From PXAP01 sp964421595 (lineage in GTDB: Bacteria; Bacteroidota; Bacteroidia; Bacteroidales; PUMT01), in contig CAYQXY010000011.1 in the NCBI GenBank assembly GCA_964421595.1, positions 54,038 through 118,037 of the forward strand: a DNA stretch of 64,000 nucleotides. The letters run 5' to 3'. Below are positions 54,329 to 63,883 of this stretch, piece by piece. Each line of letters opens with the position of its first letter. Position 1 is the stretch's first letter. The notes beneath the pieces were generated by a model. That model saw only the letters and a list, made by a program, of their open reading frames with translations. It searched no databases and had not been told where the DNA came from. The position numbers were made by a program, and so were the translations under genes.

Positions 54329-55618
54329 TTAGGCTAAGCGACCTGTATATTTAGCTTTTTCACCAATTATAAATACTGCAATTATTGCCATAAGTATCCA
54401 AACGGCATTAATATATCTTAATTCATAAAAATTAAAAGCAATTAATACGTTAATATAACTAAACAGTAAAGCATACGATATTTTATCAGTCCAATTTCTC
54501 TTAACAATTAATTTTCCAAGTAGATAAAAATAAAGTGATATTGTCAAAAAAAAACCTAGTATCCCGCGGTGAACGAAAACAGTAAGGTAGGAGTTCAAAA
54601 CTCCATCAGGTGGCAAATAGGTATAAACTCCCTCTCGGAAAATGACATTTCCATCTCCTATTCCAAGCAGAAAGTTTTTGAATGACTCTGCTATAATATA
54701 AAAAGCTTCAATATATAAAATATAGTGTCTGTCTTCGGTTATATTACTTTTACTAGTAAACCTTTCTTTTAGGGCATCAAATGCAACAAAATTTACAACC
54801 AAAATAAAAAGTAATAAGATGCCCAAGAATATAAAAATTTGTCGTTTTTTAATTATAAATAATTTAATCCCTTTGTCATTTAAAACAAATAAGTAGTAAA
54901 TAATCATGGTAAAAAAGACAGAAACTATTACTGTACGTGTAAGTGTACCAATCATTATTATTAGAATAGGCACTATTAACGTAAACCTCTTAATACCACT
55001 GTAATAGATAAAGCTTATAAATAAAAATGCAGAAGAAACCAATGCTAAGTATGGAGAGGTAGAATAAGGTAAACCAAGACGTGGAAAAAAACCTGATCTG
55101 AATGATCTTGTATCAAATTCAATAGTTTTATGAAAAGGAAGAATATCTGAAAGCGGGAGAGTATTAACAAGTCGTATTTCGTAAAAAAAAACGTAGTAGA
55201 CATAGATAGATATTATGACAGGGAAAACAAATGATAACAAGAAAACTTTCAAAAGCTTAGTAATATCATCTCTGGAGTATATATTAACAAAAACAACAAC
55301 CAGGGATAATCCCATGATCTCATTTAAAAAGTATGCACTAAAACCTCCTAACCTTTGGCTTTGAACTATCCCGATGAACATTCCGATTACATAAAAGATA
55401 ATTAACAAATAAAATTCAAGCCTACCCAATAATCTCTGACGGATTAGGGCCTGAAACAAAAAACCAAAAACAAGAAGAATTAATATTACACGGTAAATAG
55501 ATAAATTAATAAAAAAAGGTATATCAAGAAGATATCTGTCAAGAGGTGCAAAAAGAATTACTATATAACCAAGTAATTGATTGACCTTATTTAAATCTAA
55601 TTTCCCCTGATCTATCAA
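54329..55618 (-). CDS. O-antigen polymerase/ligase-like membrane protein
   Basis: 429 residues with about eleven hydrophobic segments and one large extracytoplasmic loop near residues 280-345 (FKNFLLGIGDGNVIFREGVYTYLPPDGVLNSYLTVFVHRG), the shape of Wzy/WaaL proteins. Probably joins repeat units at the outer face of the inner membrane. Sequence similarity in this group is low, so the polymerase or ligase role cannot be separated. Confidence 0.83.
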   Translation of the reverse strand: MIDQGKLDLNKVNQLLGYIVILFAPLDRYLLDIPFFINLSIYRVILILLVFGFLFQALIRQRLLGRLEFYLLIIFYVIGMFIGIVQSQRLGGFSAYFLNEIMGLSLVVVFVNIYSRDDITKLLKVFLLSFVFPVIISIYVYYVFFYEIRLVNTLPLSDILPFHKTIEFDTRSFRSGFFPRLGLPYSTSPYLALVSSAFLFISFIYYSGIKRFTLIVPILIIMIGTLTRTVIVSVFFTMIIYYLFVLNDKGIKLFIIKKRQIFIFLGILLLFILVVNFVAFDALKERFTSKSNITEDRHYILYIEAFYIIAESFKNFLLGIGDGNVIFREGVYTYLPPDGVLNSYLTVFVHRGILGFFLTISLYFYLLGKLIVKRNWTDKISYALLFSYINVLIAFNFYELRYINAVWILMAIIAVFIIGEKAKYTGRLA

Positions 55619-55641
55619 AACAATCTAATTCACTTGATAAG

Positions 55642-57924
55642 TCATCTCAGAATTAACAACTTATTCACCTGACTTGTACTCTTAGTAAACAGTTTATATA
55701 TATATATACCATTGGTTAATGGGTTGCCTGTGCTATCAATAGTTTCCCAAAAAAATTCATGCTGGCCAGCTTCTTGAAATCCCTGATCAATTAATGCAAT
55801 TAGCTTCCCATCAATGGAATATACTTTCAACCTAACAATATCATCATCTTCAAGATTGTAAGCAAACACAGTATAATAACCAGCAGGATTCGGGTAATTC
55901 CATATCCTATTATTATTATCATAGAGCTTATGCTCAAACTTAGTAAAATCTATTTTAGGAAAATAATCAGCTCCCATCCGATCCTCCAGTTGCTGTAGAT
56001 AAAGGCTTTCAGGCAACAATGGAAAATCCGTAAGTTCCCAGTATCCATCGGAACCGTAATCAGCAAAAGGTCCTTTCTGCCTTTTTCCCATATGACCGAT
56101 TGCCCAATTTTGTGCTGTAGGGGGTTTCTCCAGGATTAATTCTCCACTGGTTTTCCAAGCAACGTAATTAGCTCCTCCCCACCCATGACCAGACCCATAG
56201 TGTAACCTATTCATAAAAGCTATCTTTTCTCTTACATTGTCATAGAGACCGGCTACAGACCAGTAATGATGAGGATGGCTAGTTGTAATACTATTATCTG
56301 CTACACAATACAAAAAAACATTTGGCCCTGTAACCCGCGCACTAACGACATAGGCATGACGATTATTAATAGCATAGCATCCTGCAATGAGATTCGATTG
56401 TCCTTGAATAAGGAATCCGTACCGACCAACATAAACATTAGTTTGAGCATGAATTACGCTAGACCGATACCTTACACCGCTATAGTAATTTTTATCTGCT
56501 ATAAGTGTTGAACTACCATAAATTGATATTTGCTTTGAACCTCTTCCTATGAGAAAAGCGCCCTGCATTGAATAAAAGTGTTCAACAGTAACTCCTTTTA
56601 CCCAGGAGTCCCTAACATTTCTAAGTGATAAAAACTGATCTGCATGCCTTGTATTATCAACACCGTCTGAATCTTTTTCCCAGAAAGATATGCCTCTAAG
56701 CTCTTCTATACCAACATTGTGAATTCTACCTTCATCATTATATTTATACAGATAGCCCCCTCCCCACTCCTGTTCAATTGCTGTGGGTAATGCCCCATCT
56801 AAAAAAATCCTATTATTTACTACTTTCTTTATGGTGGTTTCATACTTTAAGCTAAATGGAACCCATTGTCTAGAAGGTGACCCGTTTGGTCTTGGCGGAA
56901 TGGTATCCATACCTAATTCGGTTATCCATTTCTTATTACCATGTCGTTCGACAATAACTTTATCTCCTTCTCTAAAGTATTCCGGGTTCATTACTCTGAA
57001 AGAAATCGAGCCCACCGGCACATATTGATCTAATATTTCACTAATGGTTGTTGAGTCCGGTATTGACTGACTTTCACCAGCTACCTCAATTAATGTTCGT
57101 CTGCTTTCCCCGGTGGCAATTAAAAGTGTTAAATTTTCGGATTCTGAATTACTTATTAATTTATCCAAAGAAATAGCTTGAGACGGATCCAACATAAATT
57201 CCTTAAATGTCCCCTGTCCTTCTCCCCTTAAAACTATACCACTCTCATTTATCTGTAGATTCTCTTCCAAAAGATAAACACCTGCTTTTAGCAAAACAGC
57301 ACCTCTATATCCGTTTACATCAGGAGTCCTTGAAGACACCATATCAATTGCACTTTGAATATGATCAGTATTATCTCCTTCAATTGGTTCTATTGTAACA
57401 ACTACCGGTACCTCGGGAAGAGTTTTACCTCCACCTTTATAACCTGCAAAAGAAAAATCAGGAATTATATTCCCTCTGAAATCAGGTATATAATTAAGAT
57501 TTCCATTATCGGAGGGATGTACTATTCTACTGTACCTTCGGGAAAGCTTATTTGTGTTGAGTACAGAAAAATAAAATGATTCATAAAAAGTTCTATCATA
57601 ATCAGAATGAATAATAAATTCAACCCTGTAAGTGTTTTCCTCCAAAGACTGAAAAGGTAAATTAACTACAACCTCATTATCAGGAAACAGATTCTGCTTT
57701 TCAATACCTAATACAACCTTATCTTCGGAATTTAGTAAAACACCCTCCAGAACACCATTAACCCTGGCATAAACACTAAAAGAAGGCAATTTATCACCGG
57801 GTTTAATAATAGCAGGAGTACCTATTTGTGTAGCTAGCTGATCATGGGAAACAGTTATGCTAAATTGCTGAGCATACAATGTACTACAAACAACAAATAA
57901 AAGAAAAAACAAAAATTTAACCAT
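55642..57924 (-). CDS. Secreted right-handed beta-helix protein with T9SS sorting domain
   Basis: 760 residues. Signal peptide 1-18 (MVKFLFFLLFVVCSTLYA). A pectin-lyase-like part starts near residue 180 (DNTDHIQSAIDMVSSRTPDVNGYRGAVLLKAGVYLL) and runs through repeated short strands (GIVLRGEGQGTF, VGRYGFLIQGQSNLIAGCYAINNRHAYVVSA). The end has WNYPNPAGYYTVFAYN and VRLKVYSIDGK...NGIYIYKLF, the type IX sorting domain. It may be a surface polysaccharide lyase or hydrolase linked to the capsule locus. Confidence 0.85.
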   Translation of the reverse strand: MVKFLFFLLFVVCSTLYAQQFSITVSHDQLATQIGTPAIIKPGDKLPSFSVYARVNGVLEGVLLNSEDKVVLGIEKQNLFPDNEVVVNLPFQSLEENTYRVEFIIHSDYDRTFYESFYFSVLNTNKLSRRYSRIVHPSDNGNLNYIPDFRGNIIPDFSFAGYKGGGKTLPEVPVVVTIEPIEGDNTDHIQSAIDMVSSRTPDVNGYRGAVLLKAGVYLLEENLQINESGIVLRGEGQGTFKEFMLDPSQAISLDKLISNSESENLTLLIATGESRRTLIEVAGESQSIPDSTTISEILDQYVPVGSISFRVMNPEYFREGDKVIVERHGNKKWITELGMDTIPPRPNGSPSRQWVPFSLKYETTIKKVVNNRIFLDGALPTAIEQEWGGGYLYKYNDEGRIHNVGIEELRGISFWEKDSDGVDNTRHADQFLSLRNVRDSWVKGVTVEHFYSMQGAFLIGRGSKQISIYGSSTLIADKNYYSGVRYRSSVIHAQTNVYVGRYGFLIQGQSNLIAGCYAINNRHAYVVSARVTGPNVFLYCVADNSITTSHPHHYWSVAGLYDNVREKIAFMNRLHYGSGHGWGGANYVAWKTSGELILEKPPTAQNWAIGHMGKRQKGPFADYGSDGYWELTDFPLLPESLYLQQLEDRMGADYFPKIDFTKFEHKLYDNNNRIWNYPNPAGYYTVFAYNLEDDDIVRLKVYSIDGKLIALIDQGFQEAGQHEFFWETIDSTGNPLTNGIYIYKLFTKSTSQVNKLLILR

Positions 57925-58040
57925 ATTTAATTCTACTTTACCAGATCAGTTTTTCTATTCAAATCAAATTATATCAAATAAGGCAAATAGTATTTTATTT
58001 TTATCATATTCCAAAATTAGTAAAAGTTCAAATTGATGAA

Positions 58041-59051
58041 CTATACTGTTGCCACTGGTGTTACCGGAGATCCAACAGCACCTGTAAGACGCAGTGGTGG
58101 TGCGGTAAGCAAAAAGCGCGATCGATTGTTATCCTTTAGCCATTTTGCCAATTCTGCAAAATACCACAATTCTCCTAAATGGACTCCAAGACGAAATAGA
58201 CAAAGCTCATGTAAAGGAAGATTAGATCCGTTACTATCATCCGTAACAGTTTTACCCAAAGCCTCTATTGCTATATTATCAGAGGCAATTGCCGCAATTT
58301 CCGTATTTTTAATCCATTCCAGAAGCTCCTTATCAAAACCGTCAAGAACTGCACACGATTCATTTATTCTTTTATCAGGTTTGCCATTAGCTCCGATTAT
58401 TAATTTATCCAATCCTGTCCATAAACAAAGTATATCTCCCTTTTCAATTACAATGTTGTCTCTTTCAATTACTTTAATTAAATCTGCATAGCCAACCTCT
58501 TTACGAGGATACTCCCCAAAGTGACTATACAGGTCAATCATAACTCCTCTCCCCTGAACCCCGTGTTCTGCCATATTTTCAATCCCCAGAACTGTTGAAC
58601 ACGCTTCATTATTTACATTATCATAATAAACATCTGATCCTGCCCTAAAACCGTTATAATACACAGACTGTTTGTTCCCATCTCCATCTATATCAAACAT
58701 TGCACCCCGATGAGAGAAAGCATCCCATTGTGTGGAATACTGAGTATATAGTTCAACCATGTCATCAGAACCTATATCAGTATGATTAGGGTTAAGTTGA
58801 TTCCATTCATAATTATAATAGGGTTTATCATTTCTTATTACCGGCCTTAACACCGGAGGCTTACGCACCTTATTTATTACCTGACCTCCGGGATATTCAA
58901 GCGGCAAACTCAAGCAAAATGTTTTACCCGTTTTGACCTCTGCAATACCCTGTAAAACCTTTTCCGGCGTAATCAAATTAAGTCTTCCTATCTGATCATC
59001 TTCACCCCAATCACCCCATGTAGAATTTTCTGGTCGTTGCTTCCATCTCAT
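58041..59051 (-). CDS. Cyclase-family (kynurenine formamidase-like) metal-dependent protein
   Basis: 336 residues. WGDWGEDDQIGRLNLITPEKVLQGI and TGKTFCLSLPLEYPGG begin the fold; metal-site segment is STQWDAFSHRGAMFDIDG, which lacks the usual HxGTHxD order and so differs from formamidases. GVQGRGVMIDLYSHFG and DILCLWTGLDKL are further strands; PLHELCLFRLGVHLGELWYFAELAKWL ends the domain. Likely hydrolyses or rearranges a small cyclic or amide substrate. The stop lies 11 nt past the lyase gene in transcription order, implying one operon. Confidence 0.82.
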   Translation of the reverse strand: MRWKQRPENSTWGDWGEDDQIGRLNLITPEKVLQGIAEVKTGKTFCLSLPLEYPGGQVINKVRKPPVLRPVIRNDKPYYNYEWNQLNPNHTDIGSDDMVELYTQYSTQWDAFSHRGAMFDIDGDGNKQSVYYNGFRAGSDVYYDNVNNEACSTVLGIENMAEHGVQGRGVMIDLYSHFGEYPRKEVGYADLIKVIERDNIVIEKGDILCLWTGLDKLIIGANGKPDKRINESCAVLDGFDKELLEWIKNTEIAAIASDNIAIEALGKTVTDDSNGSNLPLHELCLFRLGVHLGELWYFAELAKWLKDNNRSRFLLTAPPLRLTGAVGSPVTPVATV

Positions 59052-59062
59052 TATACAAAAAA

Positions 59063-60409
59063 TTAATTTTTATACTTTTCAGCTTTAAAGAGAATTGTAT
59101 CTATCATTTGATCCGTTGAACCCAAATAGTTAACAGGATCCAGCAATCTGTCCAATTCTTTTTCATTTATTTGATTCATTATTTCACTATCCCGAATTAT
59201 AGCATCGCGAAGGCTGAATCCTCCATTCATAGCAACCCCAGCTGCATCATAAATCAGATGATGTGCCCTGCTCTTACCAAGTTTAGGTGCTAAACCCATC
59301 ATCACCGCTTCTGACATTATAAGACCTCCATCAATGTCCAGATTATTTCTCATTCTCTTTACATCCACCTGAAGATTCTCCAGAATAAATCGTGAATGAC
59401 TTAATGATCCGGATAACAGCTTAAACGCTTCAGGTATCACCATCCATTCAATATGCATTTGTCCCACACCCCTTTCGTGTTCTTGTATCATTGCACTTAT
59501 CTGTGAACCTGATAGTTCTCTCATTCTGTGAGCAATAGCTAATATTGGCTCACAGGAAATAGGATTTCGCTTTTGGGGCAGTGTGGTACTTGCACCACGA
59601 CCTGGTTCAAATGGTTCGCTAAGCTCTCCGATTTCAGAGCGCATGAGGATAGCAATCTCATTTGCTATCTTTGCAAGTGTTGATGTTAGCAGTGCGAAGA
59701 AAGATACCAGCTCTGACCACCTATCTCGGGCCGTATGCCAGGTAATATCGGGAGACATTAAGCCTAGTTCCTTCATCATTAATTTTTGAATATTAACTCC
59801 TTTATCATTCAGTGTAGCAAAAGTACCTACTGCACCTGAACATTGTCCGACTAATAGTCGTTTTTTTATTTCTTTTAGCCGGTCGATATGACGTAAAATT
59901 TCATCTAACCAAATGGCCGCTTTAAAACCAAAAGTTATTGGAGCTGCAAGCTGCTGAAATGTTCTACCTGGCATTACGCTACTGCGATATTTCGTTGTTA
60001 ATGAAAACAATGCTCTAACAATGCCTTCAAGATCATTCTCGATAATCAATAATCCATCTCGTATCTGTAAAACCATACCTGTATCAAGAATATCCTGTGT
60101 AGTTGCCCCATAATGAACCCAGCGGGCAGTATCAGAATCACATAGTTTTGTAAGCTGTTTTACAAAAGGTAATATGGGAAATCCTGTCTTTTTAAAATCA
60201 TCCTTCATTGCAGCAAGATCAAAATTTTCAATCTTAGCAATCTCCTGAAGACGGTTATCAACACCCTCTGGGATTATTCCGATACTTGCCTGAGCCTTAG
60301 CCAGAGCTATTTCAGTTTTTATCCAGGATTTAATTAAACTTGCGTCTGAGAAGTTTTCGCACATTATAGGAGTGCTGAACATATCGTTATAATAACCTGT
60401 AGTTGTCAT
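59063..60409 (-). CDS. Fumarase/aspartase-superfamily lyase (PcaB-like)
   Basis: 448 residues, all-helical. The signature GRGASTTLPQKRNPISCEPILAIAHRMREL matches 3-carboxy-cis,cis-muconate cycloisomerase and related adenylosuccinate-lyase-like enzymes; VHYGATTQDILDTGMVLQI and the GRTFQQLAAPITFGFKAAIWLDEI loop carry the general base/acid sites. Its substrate is not fixed by sequence. It precedes the cyclase gene by 11 nt; the pair looks catabolic, not glycan-forming. Confidence 0.87.
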   Translation of the reverse strand: MTTTGYYNDMFSTPIMCENFSDASLIKSWIKTEIALAKAQASIGIIPEGVDNRLQEIAKIENFDLAAMKDDFKKTGFPILPFVKQLTKLCDSDTARWVHYGATTQDILDTGMVLQIRDGLLIIENDLEGIVRALFSLTTKYRSSVMPGRTFQQLAAPITFGFKAAIWLDEILRHIDRLKEIKKRLLVGQCSGAVGTFATLNDKGVNIQKLMMKELGLMSPDITWHTARDRWSELVSFFALLTSTLAKIANEIAILMRSEIGELSEPFEPGRGASTTLPQKRNPISCEPILAIAHRMRELSGSQISAMIQEHERGVGQMHIEWMVIPEAFKLLSGSLSHSRFILENLQVDVKRMRNNLDIDGGLIMSEAVMMGLAPKLGKSRAHHLIYDAAGVAMNGGFSLRDAIIRDSEIMNQINEKELDRLLDPVNYLGSTDQMIDTILFKAEKYKN

Positions 60410-60503
60410 TAAGATTAAGTTTTAAGATAAGGTCCTACAAAAAAATATCTATACTCCTAATGTATTTAAAACCTAAATACCTTAAGAGCATACTCTTTAT
60501 TAA

Positions 60504-61562
60504 TTAATTTAACTTACAAAACGTTTTTACCCAGGCTTTATTAAGAAAAGATGATTTATAAAAAAATAGTGAAAAGTTCTTCGCTACTGAAATAAATGTC
60601 CTTTGCTTAAAACCAGCACTATTAAATAATTCTAAGAAGTCATCAGAACATAACACTACACTTTTTTTTCTTCCTAATCTAAGACTTCTCATATCATAAC
60701 CCATTACTATCTTTCTAACATCATCAACATATTTCCCTTCAGTGTACTTGTTGAACTCATTAAGCATCCTGATCATCCTCTCAAGGTAAACCAATTCCTT
60801 AGTTTTATCATTTCTGACCCTATCATTCCACGACCCCTCATTACCAAGTCTTCTTACTGCCATTACTTCATTAATAAACCCAATCCTCCCCTTTAAAAAC
60901 AATAGCATTTTCAATGGCATATCACCCACTGGACTAATCCTTCTCCATTCTGGCACTTCTAATGATAAGTCTCTATGAAAAAGCAGGGATGCAGTTGGTG
61001 CACTCGAACCACCCTCATAAAATAATCTATCAGGGGGAAAAAATTTAATCCCATTAAAATCTTGAGTATATGACCGCTTTCCATTACTATTCTCATATTT
61101 TATTTCAGCCCTGTGAAAACAAAGACTGCATTCCTTGTGATTTTCCATAAAATCTACCTGCTTCTGAAGCTTATAAGGATCTATCCAATAGTCATCTCCC
61201 TCACAAAGAGCTATATACTTGCCAATAAGTGCATCCCTAAGAGGTTTCCTAAGTTCTTTTTTGTTAGACTTAGAGTTTGTGTTTTCTCTCTGATAAATAC
61301 AATTAAACAGCTTTGGGTATTGACTTTCGTATTCTTTGATAATTTCAGGAGTACTATCAATGGAAGCATCATCATGTATTACAATTTCAACCCGGAAATT
61401 AGTTTTTTGCAGAAGAAATCCCTCTATCGTATCACGAATATACGATTCATGCATATATGTTAAACAACGAACTGATACAAGGGGTAATATTTCATCACTC
61501 CATTCGTGTTTTCTAATAGACTCAGGATTAATAAGAAAAGGATAATCTTGCAATTTATTCAT
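60504..61562 (-). CDS. GT2-family glycosyltransferase
   Basis: 352 residues. LVSVRCLTYMHESYIRDTIEGFLLQKTNFRVEIVIHDDASIDST is the GT-A start and YIALCEGDDYWIDPYKLQKQVDFMENH holds the metal-binding DD. A near-homologue lies 107 nt upstream in reading order (346 residues), with the same motifs in the same positions, so the pair probably arose by duplication. Confidence 0.92.
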   Translation of the reverse strand: MNKLQDYPFLINPESIRKHEWSDEILPLVSVRCLTYMHESYIRDTIEGFLLQKTNFRVEIVIHDDASIDSTPEIIKEYESQYPKLFNCIYQRENTNSKSNKKELRKPLRDALIGKYIALCEGDDYWIDPYKLQKQVDFMENHKECSLCFHRAEIKYENSNGKRSYTQDFNGIKFFPPDRLFYEGGSSAPTASLLFHRDLSLEVPEWRRISPVGDMPLKMLLFLKGRIGFINEVMAVRRLGNEGSWNDRVRNDKTKELVYLERMIRMLNEFNKYTEGKYVDDVRKIVMGYDMRSLRLGRKKSVVLCSDDFLELFNSAGFKQRTFISVAKNFSLFFYKSSFLNKAWVKTFCKLN

Positions 61563-61668
61563 TTTTATTATATAAATAAATTTAGGATAGCGCTAAGCTT
61601 AAGATAACCATTAACTTGTGAAACTAAGCAAGTCGTTTATAGGAAGTTTTTCAGATAGAAGAATCTAA

Positions 61669-62709
61669 TTAGTGTCCTCTGAAAAAGGACGAAAACCGTC
61701 TTTTAATTCCTGACAAAAAGAGCCTGTATTCCAAATTTAATTTCAATCCTTGGAAGGAAAACAATATTCTTTTTTTATTTATTTCAAATTTTTTATAATC
61801 AGAGTCTAATTCGGGTATTTTTTTTTCAATTATTTCAAATAGTGCTTTCAAGCTAATACTCATTCGATGTTTATCATTTCTTTTCCTAAAGAATCTGTAA
61901 ATGTTTATTTTGTTGTCAATTACACCATAATGCTTGTCCAGAGCTGGCTTTGAGGTCCACACGCCTCCGGAATGTAACCTTCGTACAGAAGGCTTAACCG
62001 AAGATAAAAATTTACAGTTGCCATATAAACCTAAGTATGCATTCAACCCATAATCTCCAGATGGTTTTTCTTCTATGGGGTTTTGATTTAAAAAAACGTT
62101 TCTAAAAAATTTTGTTGCGGTAGCAATACCACTTGGTGTTGCAATAAGCTCATCTGCGGAATAATCTATACCTTTAACAGGGATTGGTGTAGAAAACAAT
62201 TTGTCTTCCTTTCTTTGCAAATTCTGATGATAACACATGACATAGTCAGGACTATTTTCCATAAAATCTACCTGCTTTTGTAGCTTCATATAATCCGTCC
62301 AATAGTCATCTCCTTCGCATGGTGCAATATATTTGCCTCTTAACTTTGGCGGTACTATATATTTGGGAGTTTGAGGTTTACTCTTATATTGGTTTTCCAC
62401 TTGGTAAGTTGCCACAAATAATTGCGGATATTTACCTACATATTCCCTAATAATATTTGCCGTATTATCTGTAGATGCATCATCATGTATCCAAATTTCC
62501 ACTTTGAATGTTGTCTGTTGAATCAGAAAACCCTCTATTGCATCACGAATGAACTTCTCATGCATAAAAGTTTTACAATATATAGAAACCAAAGGTTCAA
62601 TGTCATCATCCCACCTTTGCTCAGTAATTGGAATTGGTCTTAAAAGGAAAGGGTAAACTGATTTCTTGCTTTCTAGTCTTGTTTTATTTACTGCTTCTGA
62701 CATTTTCAA
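61669..62709 (-). CDS. GT2-family glycosyltransferase
   Basis: 346 residues. LVSIYCKTFMHEKFIRDAIEGFLIQQTTFKVEIWIHDDASTDNT and YIAPCEGDDYWTDYMKLQKQVDFMENS match the neighbouring 352-residue protein closely. Start may be the ATG at 62709 or 62703. Adds a sugar in glycan assembly; donor unknown. Confidence 0.92.
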   Translation of the reverse strand: MKMSEAVNKTRLESKKSVYPFLLRPIPITEQRWDDDIEPLVSIYCKTFMHEKFIRDAIEGFLIQQTTFKVEIWIHDDASTDNTANIIREYVGKYPQLFVATYQVENQYKSKPQTPKYIVPPKLRGKYIAPCEGDDYWTDYMKLQKQVDFMENSPDYVMCYHQNLQRKEDKLFSTPIPVKGIDYSADELIATPSGIATATKFFRNVFLNQNPIEEKPSGDYGLNAYLGLYGNCKFLSSVKPSVRRLHSGGVWTSKPALDKHYGVIDNKINIYRFFRKRNDKHRMSISLKALFEIIEKKIPELDSDYKKFEINKKRILFSFQGLKLNLEYRLFLSGIKRRFSSFFRGH

Positions 62710-62881
62710 AATGTGATAACTAATATCAACCCGAAGATATTCATAATGAACGGAAAAAGGCTAAAAATCTCCAAGGGTAAAAACATGTTTAATAAACAGA
62801 ATTCATTCATTTTTTAGAATAAAAAGGGAACTAAGGTTTACGCTCTAAATGCCAACAAGAATGTTGATTATTCTATATAGA

Positions 62882-63883
62882 CTACTTGCCATTAGTCCAT
62901 TTAATAATTGCAGCTCCATAAGTCCAGCCACTACCTACAGCGGCAAATAAAATTGTACTTCCATTTTTAATTTTTCCAGCCTTATTAGTTTCATCTAATA
63001 TTATTGGAATTGTTCCCCCGGATGTGTTTGCATACTTATCTACATTTATCATCACTTTTTCGATAGGTAGGTTTATTATTCTAGCTGTTTCTTTAAGAAT
63101 TCCTAAACTTGGTTGATGAGGGATCAACAAGTCAATATCTTCAATTGTTAACCCTGTATCCTCTAATACTTGCATTATTGCTTTAGGTAATACTTTAGTT
63201 GCTGTTTCGTAAACTGCTCTACCATTCATTTGAAAATAATTTAACCTATTTTGAAGCACCTCTTCGCTACATGGCATTTCTGAACCACCCGCAGGAATCG
63301 TAAAATGGTATTTACCACGTCCATCTGTATACAACCTAAATGCGATGAAACCTTCATTTATATTAGCTGTTGATAAAACTGCTGCACCAGCGCCATCACC
63401 AAAAAAAACGCAATCTCTTCTAGTGTAATCTGTAATTCTCGAGAAAGTATCTGCACCTATTACTAATACATTATCATATATTCCACTCGAAATATATGCT
63501 GAAGCCACTGACATTCCGTATAAGAAACCTGAACAAACTGCAGAAATATCAAATGCAACAGCATTATATGCTTGAAGTTTATCTTGAGTTATAGCTGCTG
63601 TTGAAGGCGCAAGCCTATCTGGGGTTGCTGTAGCAACTAGAATAAGATCGATGTCTTTATTACTAAGCCCAGCATCCAAGATTGCCTGTTGTCCAGCTTT
63701 ATATGCTAAATCACTAGTAGATTCATTTTTACTGGCAATTCTGCGTTCTTTAATTCCTAATGTCTTTTCAATCCAATCTGCATTTGTGTCAACAATTGAT
63801 TCAAGGAATGTGTTTGTATAAACTTTTTCTGGTAAATATGAACCTGTTCCAATAATCTTTACTTTTCGTACTAATTGTTTCAT
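62882..63883 (-). CDS. Beta-ketoacyl-ACP synthase III
   Basis: 333 residues. The catalytic set is present: Cys117 in ISAVCSGFLYGM, His in LLIPHQPS and Asn in NVDKYANTSGG. Other segments are RRIASKNESTSDLA and CVFFGDGAGAAVLS. The enzyme condenses acyl-CoA with malonyl-ACP, normally starting fatty-acid synthesis. Its place at the end of a polysaccharide locus is unusual for the housekeeping copy and suggests a specialised acyl donor. An HMG-CoA synthase role is unlikely because the sequence follows KAS III motifs throughout. Confidence 0.94.
   Translation of the reverse strand: MKQLVRKVKIIGTGSYLPEKVYTNTFLESIVDTNADWIEKTLGIKERRIASKNESTSDLAYKAGQQAILDAGLSNKDIDLILVATATPDRLAPSTAAITQDKLQAYNAVAFDISAVCSGFLYGMSVASAYISSGIYDNVLVIGADTFSRITDYTRRDCVFFGDGAGAAVLSTANINEGFIAFRLYTDGRGKYHFTIPAGGSEMPCSEEVLQNRLNYFQMNGRAVYETATKVLPKAIMQVLEDTGLTIEDIDLLIPHQPSLGILKETARIINLPIEKVMINVDKYANTSGGTIPIILDETNKAGKIKNGSTILFAAVGSGWTYGAAIIKWTNGK

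Noticed and set aside
58033..58491. Plus-strand frame of 152 codons
   Set aside because: It is antisense to the cyclase gene, which has strong family signatures and operon context.
62882..63883. KAS III protein as the missing HMG-CoA synthase
   Set aside because: Motifs follow ketoacyl-ACP synthase III, not HMG-CoA synthase, and it lies far from the mevalonate operon.
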